This document shows, piece by piece, positions 28,331 to 41,455 of a stretch of DNA of 64,000 nucleotides (positions are counted from its first letter, which is position 1; every line of letters starts with the position of its first letter). Source of the stretch: Aphis gossypii (lineage: Eukaryota > Arthropoda > Insecta > Hemiptera > Aphididae); NCBI RefSeq assembly GCF_020184175.1, contig NC_065533.1, positions 56,768,351 to 56,832,350 on the forward strand, in the 5' to 3' direction. The position numbers and the translations under genes are program-made. Below the pieces are notes generated by a model. The model did not search any database. It had not been told where the DNA came from and saw only the letters and a list, made by a program, of their open reading frames with translations.

Positions 28331-31300
28331 GACGATATTTAATCGTTATAACTCTCGAAATATAATTTTTTCTTTCGTTGCGATTTTAATTAAAGTTACA
28401 CTGGCAAAAAAAATGATATATAAATATAAAAAAAGTAATTAGTTTAACGTTTGACTGCGAAGTATTATTTTTAAAACGCGCAGACACAAGACGACGATTC
28501 TTAATGTTTTATGTTTTAAAAAAATATAATAATTAAGAATGTCAGTGTATTTTTTAGATACAAAGTTATTTTTCCACGCACAGTTAAACAACGTTTGCGT
28601 CAATATTTTTGTTTATCTACGATATATCGACTCGTGGTAACTGGTAAATTTTCTACCACTAATACCAATCAATATCGATTAGATAATATAGTCCAACTTT
28701 TCAATAGTACCACAGTCTTGCTGATATTAATCACAACTGGGTCACAAAATTCAAAAGTTTGACAATCTTGCAAACTGAAGTTGAGCAAAAGTCACTTAAC
28801 AACATAGTTAACAATAATATGTATATGTAGTTTTCGTATTATACACATCAATTTTACGATTTATTGCAAACTAAGTTTTAAAAATTTTGGATTGGAGAAT
28901 TTTAAAACGACTTCGGGTATAATTGAAACAGTTTGGGAGATCAAATCAGTGAAATCATTTGTCTGAGGTATAATTTTATTAAAAATACGCATAAGGTAGT
29001 CGTTTTATCGTTTAATTTATAAAAATTTACCCGTGAATTTACTCGTACGAGTTGTTTGTGCTAATTGAGCGGGTCACCGAAGGAGGTTCTCTGTTGTAAT
29101 ATTAAATATATAAAAATGTTGAAACTTTGAAATGTTTTAATATTACTGTTATTAATGAAGTATAGTTTGTCAAAATTACGGGAACCAAAGGTTTTAATTT
29201 ATTGCAGATATTACGTGGATTTACATATGATAGATAAAAACACAAAATTATTTGAATGTCTTAAACATTTAAGTTTTGTGTGGATTTTACTTAATTTCTT
29301 AATCATAGATAGGTACTGTAAGAACTGAAATACGATAAATAAAAAATTGAAAATCAGTTAAATGTATTTAAATTAAATTATGAAATATTTTAATATATTT
29401 AATATTTAATGTAGACACTTACATTAAATCAAACGTGACGATTCATACACGAGTCTACGGTTATTACGCACACGAGTGTAAAAGGTTAGAAAACCCATAT
29501 TATATTATTTTGAACACTTATTTATTTTTATTCGCTTATTCGATTTTATTATTATTATTATTATTTTGTTTTGTTTTGAGTTTTAAGAATTGACTGAACT
29601 CTTAACGCACCACCGACCACACGGCTCGCACACTTGTTATAAAATACGTGATTTTCGATATGATATTCTTTTCACCATTCTTATTGATTCGGCCAAATGA
29701 ACCAAAATATTTAGAAGCTCTGAAGTGGATAACCCAATATCCTGTTTGTAAATGTAACGCGTTTAAAAATGAATGCTCTTTACAACATTGTATTTAGTCA
29801 TACATTTATAATAAGTATACCTACGTAAGGTGATTATTATGATGCTAAAAAAGTACCATGCACGTTAATATACAGCTAGTTGAATAATAATATAAATTGT
29901 AATAGTTCACATATCTTATCAGTAATCATAATAGTGTTCATTACATCGTAATTACAGTGTTGAATGCACGTTCATAATAGAAGTAATAATTATTTTATGA
30001 AATATTTTTATTTAACAAGTACATTAAGAATAATTATAAAATTAATGCAGAATCTAAAGGTAGATATTCCATCATCAGGAATATCCATCATCAGGTATAC
30101 TTAACAATATTAGACATTTTGGAATCAGATTTCACTATCGTAAATTATGTACAATAAGTATACTTAATTATTATTAGAATTTCGTTATATTTATATTATT
30201 ATTATTATAATGATTTGTACAATAGTAGTTAAAAAATGTAGGTAAAATAAAAGTTATATTATATTAATAATATATAATATTTTATGTGTTACGTATTAAT
30301 GTAATGTACTCGTATATGTTTTTAATTAATTGTATCAATTCAAATGTTAACAAAAATGATTGTAAGAAAAAAATATTGATTAGTGAATAATACAATGTTA
30401 ATGTTGATAATTATTATTGAAATTGAAATATTAATGTGAAGCACAATAAAATATCGTATATGTTTTCGTCTTCAATAAGTTGAAAATAGTTTTGTAGGTT
30501 AATTTACAAACACAAAATTCAGTATCATGAGAGTTTAAGTATGGAATATTTATACTTGACTTATTTGTCCATTAAAATAAACACCCCAGGGGGAATAATG
30601 GAGAAAATAAAGGTAGGTACGTCTTAAATATTTGAACTTTTGCAGTTACAACAAATTATAATTTCACTTCATAAACACTCTTAACTGCGATCAAACACCT
30701 CAAATGCATATTAAATAATTTATTCCTACGTATAAATATAAATCAAGGTGTATAATTATATTTCGTTTGTAAAGAATCTAAATCTAAATTTAAAATGTCC
30801 AAGTCATCAATAATTAGAATCATTCATATATAATATGAATTATAATATAATTAAATATTATTTTAGAATTGTTTTTCTAAAAAAATATTTTATAAATAAA
30901 TAAAAATCGGGTAACTCATCTGTTTTCTAGTAGATGTCAAATGTACTTCGTAATTTAATAGGTCACTGTAATTTGAATTCATTTATTTCAAATTTGAATT
31001 CGATGATAAATATGATAAATAATTGTTCATGAAAAACGATGCTAAATAAAGGTGGTTTGTCAGTCAATTTAACTATGAGACGTATATAATTGTATTTAAT
31101 AATATTACTATCACAGTAGGTAATTTATTTTACTATACATTGAATTGAATTAATTTTTCCGAAAAATAACTGGCGTACTGTATTATTAATGAGTTAAAAT
31201 AATTATTTTGATAGTATATAGTTAATTATAGAGTGTATAATAAAGTATTTAATTTTTGGGTAAATACCGATTAACCATAGAGCGGTGTGAACGGTTTGGT

Positions 31301-32217
31301 GGTATAAATCAGCAATAGTCTATAAATAGAATAAAGTAAAGTAAAAGAAGTATAAATCTTCATATTTTTGAAATTTCATTTTGTTTAGCAATATAATAAA
31401 ATACTTAAAAGTTTTAAGTACCTACCTAACCCTTGTGAGTATATTAATACTACAAAACAACATCTAAAACTGCTTATCTACGTTTAAAAATTTAAAATCG
31501 TAAGAATTTAAACTTAAAATGTCAGTTAAAAAGAAATTGAAAAATTATGTTGATATATTTTTTTAAATATTTTATTTACAGTATGAATTATTTATGAGAA
31601 ATATTTTATTAGATTTTTAAGTTATAGCAATAAAATATTGTATGTTTCATAAAAATTTTTAACTTTAAAATAATTTACAAATTTTCGTGATAATATGGAA
31701 TGTAATATCGTAATGTTATGAAATTGTTAATGAAATATAATAAGTGTAGTAGGTGTACAGAAACTTGTTTTTATACAATAAAATACAATTGATGATGTGT
31801 TTATTTGTTCAAACCAAGATTTTATTTCATTCTAATTATCACAATATGGTATATTATATTAAAGTACCTTTTTAATTGTTATATTTAACTATTATACTCT
31901 CTTCAAAATATTTTACCATTTTTATAGTTTAATAATTAAGCAATTATACTACGTGCACATTTTCACTTTGAAAATTATATTAATATATTTTTTGAAAGCT
32001 ATAAAAAATAGGTGTGTGTTAAATAAAAAAATAAAAAAATGAGACAAACCCTATGAACGTTCGTAACCACCCTACGACAATACTTCGAATACTTAAAAGA
32101 AAAAATACCAGTTTATCACTGAACACAATATATTATATTAATTGTTTTGCTGCAGAATAACCACTGTTTCAAATGTTTATAAACGTAGGTAATGATTTTT
32201 TATGGAACATTTTTCAG
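28331..32217. other. AT-rich non-coding stretch, probable intron
   Basis: Composition falls back towards AT-rich by about 29.1 kb. I see no coding frame that can be supported. A short direct duplication (ATATTCCATCATCAGG and a near copy) lies at about 30,063-30,097. The stretch ends in the pyrimidine-rich acceptor CATTTTTCAG. Confidence 0.5.
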
Positions 32218-32325
32218 ATCACGAAATGGTTGAATTCAACTTTACATTAGTACTTTGGCTATTAATGATGACTACAGATATTCTCGAAAGTTTGGCGGCT
32301 ACAAACTCTTTATCACGTGAAATAG
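32218..32325 (+). CDS. candidate first coding exon with signal peptide
   Basis: A 108-nt plus-strand segment is bounded by a good acceptor (CATTTTTCAG, ending at 32,217) and a consensus donor (GTATGT, from 32,326). An ATG at 32,226 opens 33 codons and ends in phase 1, with one base (G, 32,325) left over. The peptide starts MVEFNFTLVLWLLMMT and continues ILESLAATNSLSREI. That is a short polar start, a hydrophobic core at about residues 6-16, then small residues (SLAA) where signal peptidase could cut. Only this frame is open across the segment. I infer the N-terminus of a secreted or membrane protein whose body lies in later exons. The family is not recognisable from a signal peptide, so no name is given. 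The frame is also open from the ATG back to the acceptor, so an internal exon is possible but less likely. Confidence 0.5.
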
Positions 32326-34890
32326 GTATGTATAGTGTATTTATATATGTATGTATGTATGCTTATTTTGAATAATTATTATAGTAATATTTATGTATTA
32401 TTACAATACATATAAACAATATAATCGTTGATTCATTATAGTATATTGTTATTGTAGGTTTAAAAATTGTAGTAATACTGGAAAAGACATTCTAGTAGAA
32501 TGAACCCCTGATAGAAAAAATTGTGATCGATAGATATCAGAAAAAAATATAAATAATATATTACATTAATATAATGACTATTGAGAAGAGAATGTATAGG
32601 TATCAATTCGTTTACATTTAATCTCTATGCATCTATCTTATGATCGTTTAGATTAAATGTTCGAACTTATTTTTAAATATATTTAAGGTACATGTTTTAA
32701 AAATCTACTGAGTTTTTGAAATACTCGTCCATATATTATATTATATTTATAGGTACTTTCTTACATATATTATGTTCATAAATATTTTTCGATTATCATT
32801 TATAAATAATATAAATAGTTTTATGATATTATATTCATATAAATTACAATTATTTATTATTTACTTTAGCCAGATCGTAGAAACATACATCGGAAGGGCT
32901 TTATAATTAATATTCTCTGTTAAATATCGATTTTCCAACACTAAATTTAACAAACGTCATAAATTAATATTATCACATATTATAGTTGCATGAACTATGA
33001 TGTTATATCATAAATATGGTCTATTGTTAATACCTAATTAAACACATGTACTTCGTTTCAACAATAATTGTCTCTATAATTATTAGTTTTAAGTGCTATA
33101 TATATGGTAATCAATTAGTTGAAAGAATATAATAGTACTGTTACAATTTAAGTTGGATAATATTATTCCGTCGATTTACTATTAAATAAATCCATGCAAA
33201 TTCAATAAGAATTAAATGTAAAACAAATAACGATCGAATAAACTATCAATCATTTTTTTGGGGAATACCATGAATTTCACTAAGAGGGGGCATAATGATT
33301 TTGAAGTAAAACAATATAATGTATAAAATTACTTACACATCAATGATATTTATATGATATAAATATAATAATTATTTATGACGAGTAATTGTAACTTAAG
33401 TGAACAAAATGTGCAATATACCTACTAGGAAAATAGAAAATTAAACTATGAATTTTTGCTATATAAATATTTATCTGAAATCATTAGGTAGGTATTTAAG
33501 TCGATGGTAACAAACGTTGTTCATTGTTAGCAGACAAAAGTGTAAGTTATTGCAGGTTTTGATAAATTTTAATTATGGTTTTTTTATTTTTATTCTTAAA
33601 AAATTAAATATTATTGTATATTTAATTTATTTATTTAAATTTAAACTCTTTCTAAAAAAAATTTCGTTACCATTATTATATTATTATATACTCATTACGT
33701 TCCTATTCATAACGTATTAATAAATTTAAAACATCTAAAATAGATAGGTACTCATAATGTTCTAAATCTTAAATATGTAGACAATTTTGTCAGTAAAATA
33801 CCATCACTTAGAAATAATGTTGATGTTAATCTTTTTCCAAATCTTTTAAAGAACTTAAAAAAGGAAAAGACTTAGAGATTAATAAGCCAAGAGTTTCGAA
33901 AAAAGAAAACAAAAACAAATAAACAAACAAACAGGCTTAATACTCTAGTACTTAATAATACTTCTCTAATATAGAATTTCTATATAATCGTAAAGTTTTT
34001 AAACATTGTATCTCTGTTCTAGATTAATTAATTAATCGATTCAACTTAAGATTTAAAACAAATAAAAAAATAATTCAAGAATTTCAAATTTTTAGTTGCT
34101 CTTTTATGATTCATCAAAAAATAACTAGTACTTACTAAATTTACCTGAGTAATGTTCAGATGTTATTAAAATCATATACATATATTATGGCTAATTTAGA
34201 ACCAATTATAATTTTTAAATTTAAATCCAAAACAAATTTTAAAATCTACTGTTCTTTACGTAATTCATAATTACAATAATTACCTATATCCTAACTTTTA
34301 TACGCTTTAACAATCCGTAACATTTTGTGAAGAGAAAATGTGATTTTAAACTTTAAAACGACTTAAAACTTATCTCAGAAACTTGATGTTGACTCAATGG
34401 TCGTGCAGCTTTAAATATGTACCGTGAAATCACAGTAACACTGTGAGTGAAGTCTCATATAAAGAAACTAACTTAGAAAAAACAACGATTAGATTTATTT
34501 CAAGAAATATTTTTATTATAAATACAATTTTTAGTTTTAACCGTCCCATTATAATATGATTATCGGTTTACTGTACCGAATACATTTTCCTATTAGCGAT
34601 TTTGGTTGCATACATATTTGCATTACTAAGTCTTATTGGAATAGTATAGAAGAGAAACGATTAAATTAAATTTATTGACAGTCTTGAGTCCTTTTACCCC
34701 TTTTGGTGAAGCGTGATTTAATATTTAAAATAAAACAAATAATCAAATATTTAATTTGATATACATATATAACTTCAGTTCAGTATTAGTCTTTAATCTC
34801 AAATTAAGGATCTATGATTGAATTTACATAAATTAATTGTTATGACGCTTAGATAAGATTATAAATAATGAAACTACTATAGGTATGTAT
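32326..34890. other. AT-rich non-coding stretch, probable intron
   Basis: It starts with the donor of the signal-peptide exon and a short TATG repeat at about 32,347-32,359. The rest is AT-rich and low-complexity. The frame at 33,517 is dominated by F, I, L and Y and is unsupported. Confidence 0.55.
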
Positions 34891-35600
34891 TGTAATTTAA
34901 CTTAGATGATATTTTTGGACTGTATTTCTAATTCCTCGAATGGATTGGATGGTACGAACATTAAGTTGAGTCGGGACAGAAATGAGAATGTTAGTCTGAA
35001 AGCCAACTGCAAAATCTCGATGTAAACTTGAAATTTTACCATCAAAATCTTGTGATTAGAGTTAGAATACGTAAGTGCGTATGTGACGTTCGTGAGCGTT
35101 GGGCTTTAAATAATTATACACATCACGCATTTCTCATGGCCATAGCCTGTGATTTCGTACAGTTTAAATAACGTCTCGTATGCATCAAGTGTAAGAGTAA
35201 GACGACTACATTTTATAGTTTCTCCGGCGACCAATTTCGCGTATTCGTATAGCTCGTAACCGGGAAACAAATGTTACCACATCGCTATGCGGTAATCATA
35301 TAGATACCAAGCGATTACACCGTTCTCAACAGTTAACTCACACGATCGCAGAATATTAGAGAACTGCAAAAAAAGCCACGTTGAAGACGATCTTCTAGAA
35401 TAACGACATAGACTGAACGTGTGTGACTGTGTTCCTAAATCAGCCTTTCGATTTCATCAAAAGGTCACACGTGTCGATTATGTAGTGGATTTCGCTAAGA
35501 TAGTCGGCGGTGTGTGTAGCCAATGGAATTTTTATTGGTCTAACTATAGTACGCCTATCTGCTGTATTGCCATAAACAAAATATGATATTTCCGTTTTTA
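34890..35600. promoter_or_regulatory. third GC-elevated block, possible enhancer or exon
   Basis: About 700 bases with markedly more even composition, several CpGs, one CACGTG (35,468-35,473) and a donor-like GTAAGT at about 35,069. It lies about 2.6 kb downstream of the signal-peptide exon. On the minus strand a 55-codon stop-free frame (35,109-35,273) has protein-like composition and is listed separately. The simplest reading is an intronic regulatory element. A minus-strand exon is the alternative. Confidence 0.3.
35106..35273 (-). other. stop-free coding-like frame, unknown
   Basis: On the minus strand 55 codons are open and end in TAA (35,106-35,108). The peptide reads YELYEYAKLVAGETIKCSRL and then TLDAYETLFKLYEITGYGHE, with balanced charge and mixed residues unlike the random frames in this window. 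There is no ATG until near its end and no convincing acceptor or donor. A second frame is also open across part of it, so low stop density could explain the length. It could be an exon, an old retrocopy or chance. Confidence 0.2.
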
Positions 35601-38600
35601 CTTTTTAACCAGAAAACCAGAAAGACTGTAATAAAACTGTAGGTACCTGGTACATTATTATATTATTATTTAAAGAAGCAAAAAAAAAAACAAGCACTTA
35701 TTCAATAACTTACAATATGTATTTCAAATATATATAATATATATACATCGTATACGATACGATTTACAAGGAAAAAAAACATTCTACGAAGGATAAAAAA
35801 AAAATACGCGGCAGGTGTCTATTTTTATTGGAACTTAATATTTAATTGATTTTTCTGTTTTATTGAGCATAAAAAATTAAAATACTCGGCATATAAATAT
35901 TTTTTAAAAATGTATAATAATATACATGCTGTAATCTTTGTACAAAAATCATTAGAAAAAACAATATTTACTATAAAGTATAAAGTGTTGGGACATGATT
36001 AGAGAAGACTAACTTTATTTAAAGAATAATAATCATCATTATTATTAGACTAACAGTGTACACTAAATAGATGATTTTATTATTATATATTTAACGATGT
36101 AATTGTATGACAATTATTATGTTGGATCTCAAGTTGATCTATAAAAATATAAAGCGTATAAGTACTATAAGTTATACATACAAAAGTAAAATCAGTTTAG
36201 TTAGTGATGACGAACGTAAAATATCCAACATAAATATTAAATTCATTATCTATTATATACTGATAAAAGAACTAATAAATTTAATTTAATAAATTAAAAA
36301 ATATATATAGATAATATTACCCAATTGAAAATGAAATGTATTAAACTATTTCAAGTATATAGTAGGCACGTACTTGAAATGTATTTTATATTTTTATGCA
36401 TAAGGTTTTTGTTGCTACATACTAATTTATTTAATGGGAAGAGTAAATATGTATTTTTAAACTAAATATAATTTATTTATGAAATGAAACTGTTGATTAA
36501 CATATCGTAATAAATTTATTCAATTCATATTTAATGCTTAAATAAATTTTAATAATTTAAATACAATCTTTCAAATGAAAAAAGTATTATAATAATATTT
36601 CAATTTAATTTATTAAATTAATCTATGTAGGTATATAATATAATGAGATAAATATTTGTTTGTTTTTTTTTGTGTTCTCTATTTACCCGAACACTAATTG
36701 ATCTTTTTTAATAAAAGTTAAATCATAGCAGATTCCTTGATACTCGAGCTAGGTTTGTAGTTTCGTTTTATAACCAATACTCGAATAGGCCACTAAAAGG
36801 GAGCTGCTTCTTGCATTTTATTTCAAATCACGAAAACCCAATATTTTTTTTCAAATATATATGTAATATGTATATTATATTATTGTGTTACTTTTTGGTT
36901 ACAGATAATGCAATAATAATTATTATAATCGAATATAATTTTTTATATTGTAGTGTATTCTATATTTTGTTATTTAGAGTACCTAAAAAAATGATTTTAT
37001 ACTAATGTAAATTTGATTAGCATATTATATTTTATATAAGAGGTAAATTGATTTGTATACTAAAAAAAAAAACAAATTTGAATTGATTTCGGAATAAAAA
37101 AACAATTGAGCAAAATATTTCAACTAAAGTAAAATATAAACTACACCTAAATAGATAAACCAGTACAATATAAAGTCGAAAAAAAATAAATAGTTATATT
37201 TAAATGATGTGTGTGGAAATCCACAGTTTTCGACTAATAATTGGCACTAAATTTCAATCACTTATTATTTTAGATTCCTCGAACGGGTAGTAACAGTATA
37301 ATTAGAATAAAACCAACGATTTACACCTTGTACATAATATTATATACTAAAAAAAAAATGCGTAGCTGATACTTATAGAATCAAAAAATACTCGACTGTT
37401 TTTAACGATACAAGGAAAGTTTGGATAATATATTATATTGAACCAATTATATTAGGGAGTCTTATCCGCTATTGATAGTATTAAAATAATAACCACATAT
37501 TCGTTTATTTTCGCTTTCGATTTATTACGCATAATACCACAAAGAAGTTACTTATTGTCCACCGCAGGTGGCAGGTGGGTTGCTGGCTTGGTTTTATTTA
37601 TCTCCAGACAACACCACTTAATACAGCTAGTTATACATTATTACTGTTATACGATTGTATTTTACCGAAATTTGCAGACATAATAATATTGTTTATTAAA
37701 CTTAAAATTCATAACACTTTTGTACATGTTGATATTTGTATTTCAGTTTTCTGAATATATTATTGTGTTGAACGCAAAAATACTTTACTGAATAATACAT
37801 TCAACTTAAATCTTAATTAAATACGTTTATATTCATCCGTTAGTTTCTCGCTTTTTAATGTTCTAAAACACAATTCAACGTTTTTTTTTCTATATAGACG
37901 GTATTATTTGAATATTCATATTCAAAGATATGATTTTACAAAAAGCTAAAGAATATTTCATATTTTTCTTAAAATATTCATTTTGTTTCTAAATTTATAT
38001 TGTATACCTACAGACAGTGACGGATAAAATGTTTTAACATATTAATAAACAATATAGTATTTTTTAGTTAATAAATTATAAATACATTTTTTAAGATTAC
38101 AAGTATATCAATAGATTAATTCATAGATAAAAGACTTTATAATGTATTACTTATATTAATATAATATGAATGAGTCCGCACTTTTTTTACTACTTTTAAC
38201 ATTCAGTGTTTACGAATTAGGAACTAGAATCCCATTTTTACAATAATATCTTAATTATTAATTATAAAAATAAAACAATATTTTTATATAGTTGGTATCT
38301 TAAAATGATAAATAAAAAAAATGTATAATATATTGAATTATTTTTATACAGCGATTGTTGTGTAATAAAAATGTATACTACATAATATTTTACTCAAAAA
38401 CATGACACTACAATTAATGTTTAAGAAAATTAATATAAGTTTGATGTTATTTAATGATGCAGACGTACAGTCGTATACTTATGAGTTATGACCTATACCT
38501 ATGTGGTACATAATGATAAATAAGTATATTCAATATTATAGCGGTTGAAACAAATTATGTACCTACTTATAAAGTTTATTATACTTGAATACATAAGAAC

Positions 38601-40560
38601 ATAGTAGTATACACGCGTACAACCACCTCAAAAATCTTTCTATTTTATTCATATCTCTTTAATCTGATATTTGAAAACCATTACAGCAATGGATATCTTT
38701 GTTTTTTTTTCAGAATTTATAGTTTTTAAAAATTTTCGTTCATCTTGGTATTTGAAAATAAACCATATCAAATTATTAATTTGTTAATTCTCGTTTTCTT
38801 AAAAGAATAATAATAAAAATATTAAGTTTATATATTAATCCCTCCTTATATATTATTACGTGATTATGTATTTTTAAATTTCAAAAAAAACTAAATTAAA
38901 CTGTTTACTAACAGCGCTACGACCGCAAAATAAAGGAGTCTGATTTATTATTGGCTATCCCAATTTTTAAAGTAGCACATAAAATACACTATTTTTTTTG
39001 TTATGTAGGTTAACGAAAAAATAAATTATTATGCAAAATGTTTTATATCAATCTGTATAGTCATATAATAATTTTCTAAAACGAGATTAATATATATATA
39101 TGTATATTATATTTGACAGTTATCTTTTAATAAATACTTACGCAAGGACGCGATGGTCGTATATTAGAATATATAAAACATATAAAATGCATTCAAAGAA
39201 TTTTAGAAATACATTTTTATGCTAATATATGATCAAAAGTAGTATTGAAATTGTACATATACTTCATAAATATTTTACAATTATATAGATAAAATGTATG
39301 TTAAAGTATCATACTATTTCGAAGTTAAATATTTATTACTTTAGAAAAAAATCAATACCTGAGTAATACTTCCTACTTATATATTATATTTTGTCTATAA
39401 TTTTCGTATATATTATATATTATAATTGTAAGTTTTGCATACTAATAATAAGTTCATGTAAATTTTAACTAATTTAATATAATAATCTAATTTGTATTAC
39501 TCAATGCAGCCCTACCCTTTATACCTTTATGAGGTGTGAGCTGTATAAATTAAAAAGGAAATTAACTTAAGATACTTAATGAAATATATTATATTGTTAC
39601 CTGTATCTATAGTATTTTAATATAAAACATTCCCGTATAATTTTCATTTGTAAATTATATCTGTCAAATTAATCTAATAGCACTATACTCCTATCATATA
39701 AACGTACTGGGTTAGTCACTGGAATGTTACACTATAAAATTGCGGAGATTACATAAAAACTTAATGTTTTTAATACTGACCCTTTTAATAATCTAATCTT
39801 GTATAGTCTTTTGACCCATCAGCGTGTGACTAACACAAATTAGTGGTATGTGCACTTAAAAAAAAATGTTTTATTAAAATAGAGCTTTATATTTCTACTC
39901 GAAAATGTCTATACAAAGGATACATGATTCATCGACGGTCTTAATACTGACTGACAGGTATAATTCATCGAACATATATTTTTTATATTAACAGGTTATA
40001 AAAAATACAAAAAAAAATCACATTTTAAAAATGTATACAACCTTGAATAATTTCAATAAAAAAACGAATTTAATATTTGTACAGTAGACAACTTTATTAT
40101 ATACTTCGAAGATGGTTAGCCTATTACAAATATGAAATGGGAATTGTTTTTACAACGTTAATTTGGTCAATAGTTCACAATTTTCAGTACCTATATCTAA
40201 GGATAATGGAAGTTTTATATTATTTAATCAAGTTTTTTATCACATGATTGTATAAACTACTAACTAATAACTGAGTACGGTTTTATTTTAAACAGTTGGG
40301 ACTTGGACCCAAAATTAAAACATAGTCTCAAATCTGCCTATAATGTTAAAATATAATATTTGTTAAAAATGTATTTAGTTTTCATAGTACAAAAATGTAC
40401 TTGTATATGTTCAATATGTTTCATATGTTTGAATAAAAATGTAATTTTATTAAATTACATGTAAAATACATTTACATTCCATTACAATGTATTTTAGTGA
40501 AACTATTATACAAAAAATTTATCATAGTATCTACACGAATTTATAACACACAAAAAATTT
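35601..40560. other. AT-rich non-coding stretch
   Basis: Low-complexity AT-rich DNA. Open frames at 36,107 and 36,811 are unsupported. A 9-base inverted pair (GTTAGTCAC at 39,711 and GTGACTAAC at 39,826) hints at a small decayed mobile element but is too short to call. No gene is visible. Confidence 0.55.
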
Positions 40561-40564
40561 TAAA

Positions 40565-41455
40565 ATTACAAATAAGTTCTAGATTATGAACGGAGTGACG
40601 AATGTATTGAATATTGATACGATAAATACGTGTGTTTTGTGTGTGTGTGTGTTTGTGTGTCTGTATACAGTGTACACCTTAACTTGTTGAAATAATGCTT
40701 TAATAAAATTTAAAACATCAGGGGTAGTATCGTTTAAAAATTAAATATTCTTGGTGCATTATAGACGTCAAAAGTAGGAAATTTCCAGCAGTTTTCAAAA
40801 AATCAGAAAAAAACACAGAAAATAACAGAAATCGGGCATTTTTACATAAAACAAGTTTTCAAAAAAATCGATTTGCTTTTTTAGTTATTACTCAAAAAGT
40901 AATCACTGTAAATACTTGAAATGTTCACTAACTGTTTAAATTAGCGTTATATACACGCAGTTGAATTTATATTTATATTAAAAAATTTATTCTGACATTT
41001 AATGAGCTTTTTATAGACAACTGAAATTTTTGATTTTTTTAATATAAAGTTTCTTATAAGTTTTCTTAATGAAGCTAAAAAAAAACCAAAAAACGTTCAC
41101 CACAAATTTCTTTTATAAGCGTTCAAAGTTCAAATTTTTATGAAATACGAGTATGTTAAAATCAAGAAAATTTTCAAGTAATTTTGTAGTGGCAAATTCA
41201 TAAAATTTTTAGTCAACGTTTTTTAAGTCAATAAACTTGAAAATTTAATACAAGTTCCCCATTTGTTTAAATTGTCATTTTCTGTTCATGATTTAATTTC
41301 AGGTCATTTAAACATAAATCACCTTTTTTAAAAGTCAGTGGAAAATATATCCTATACTGATAAATCATCTCTGTTCAGAATCGTTTTTCATATACAATGA
41401 TAATTATCATTTCTATAGCAGAGCGTTACCCACTTAACCACTCTTTTTTTTATTT
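40565..41455 (-). repeat. dispersed aphid-type repeat, copy A
   Basis: This block differs from its surroundings in texture and includes a TG microsatellite near its left edge (40,638-40,660). Its reverse complement near 41,370-41,450 shares an interrupted stretch of more than 25 bases (core ATCATTGTATATG, then AAAAACGATTCTGA) with copy B at 46.1-46.3 kb, and GTAACGCTCTGCT resembles the CGCTCT part of copy C. I recall similar sequence as abundant in aphid genomes, which is memory and not a search. No transposase frame is intact, so this is a non-autonomous or decayed element. Boundaries are approximate. Confidence 0.6.
40638..40660. repeat. (TG)n microsatellite
   Basis: An interrupted TG/TTG tract inside copy A of the dispersed repeat. 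Confidence 0.85.

Noticed and set aside
39711..39834. Inverted repeat GTTAGTCAC / GTGACTAAC, 106 bases apart
   Set aside because: Only 9 bases match, there is no target duplication, and there is no second copy. It is too weak to call a mobile element.
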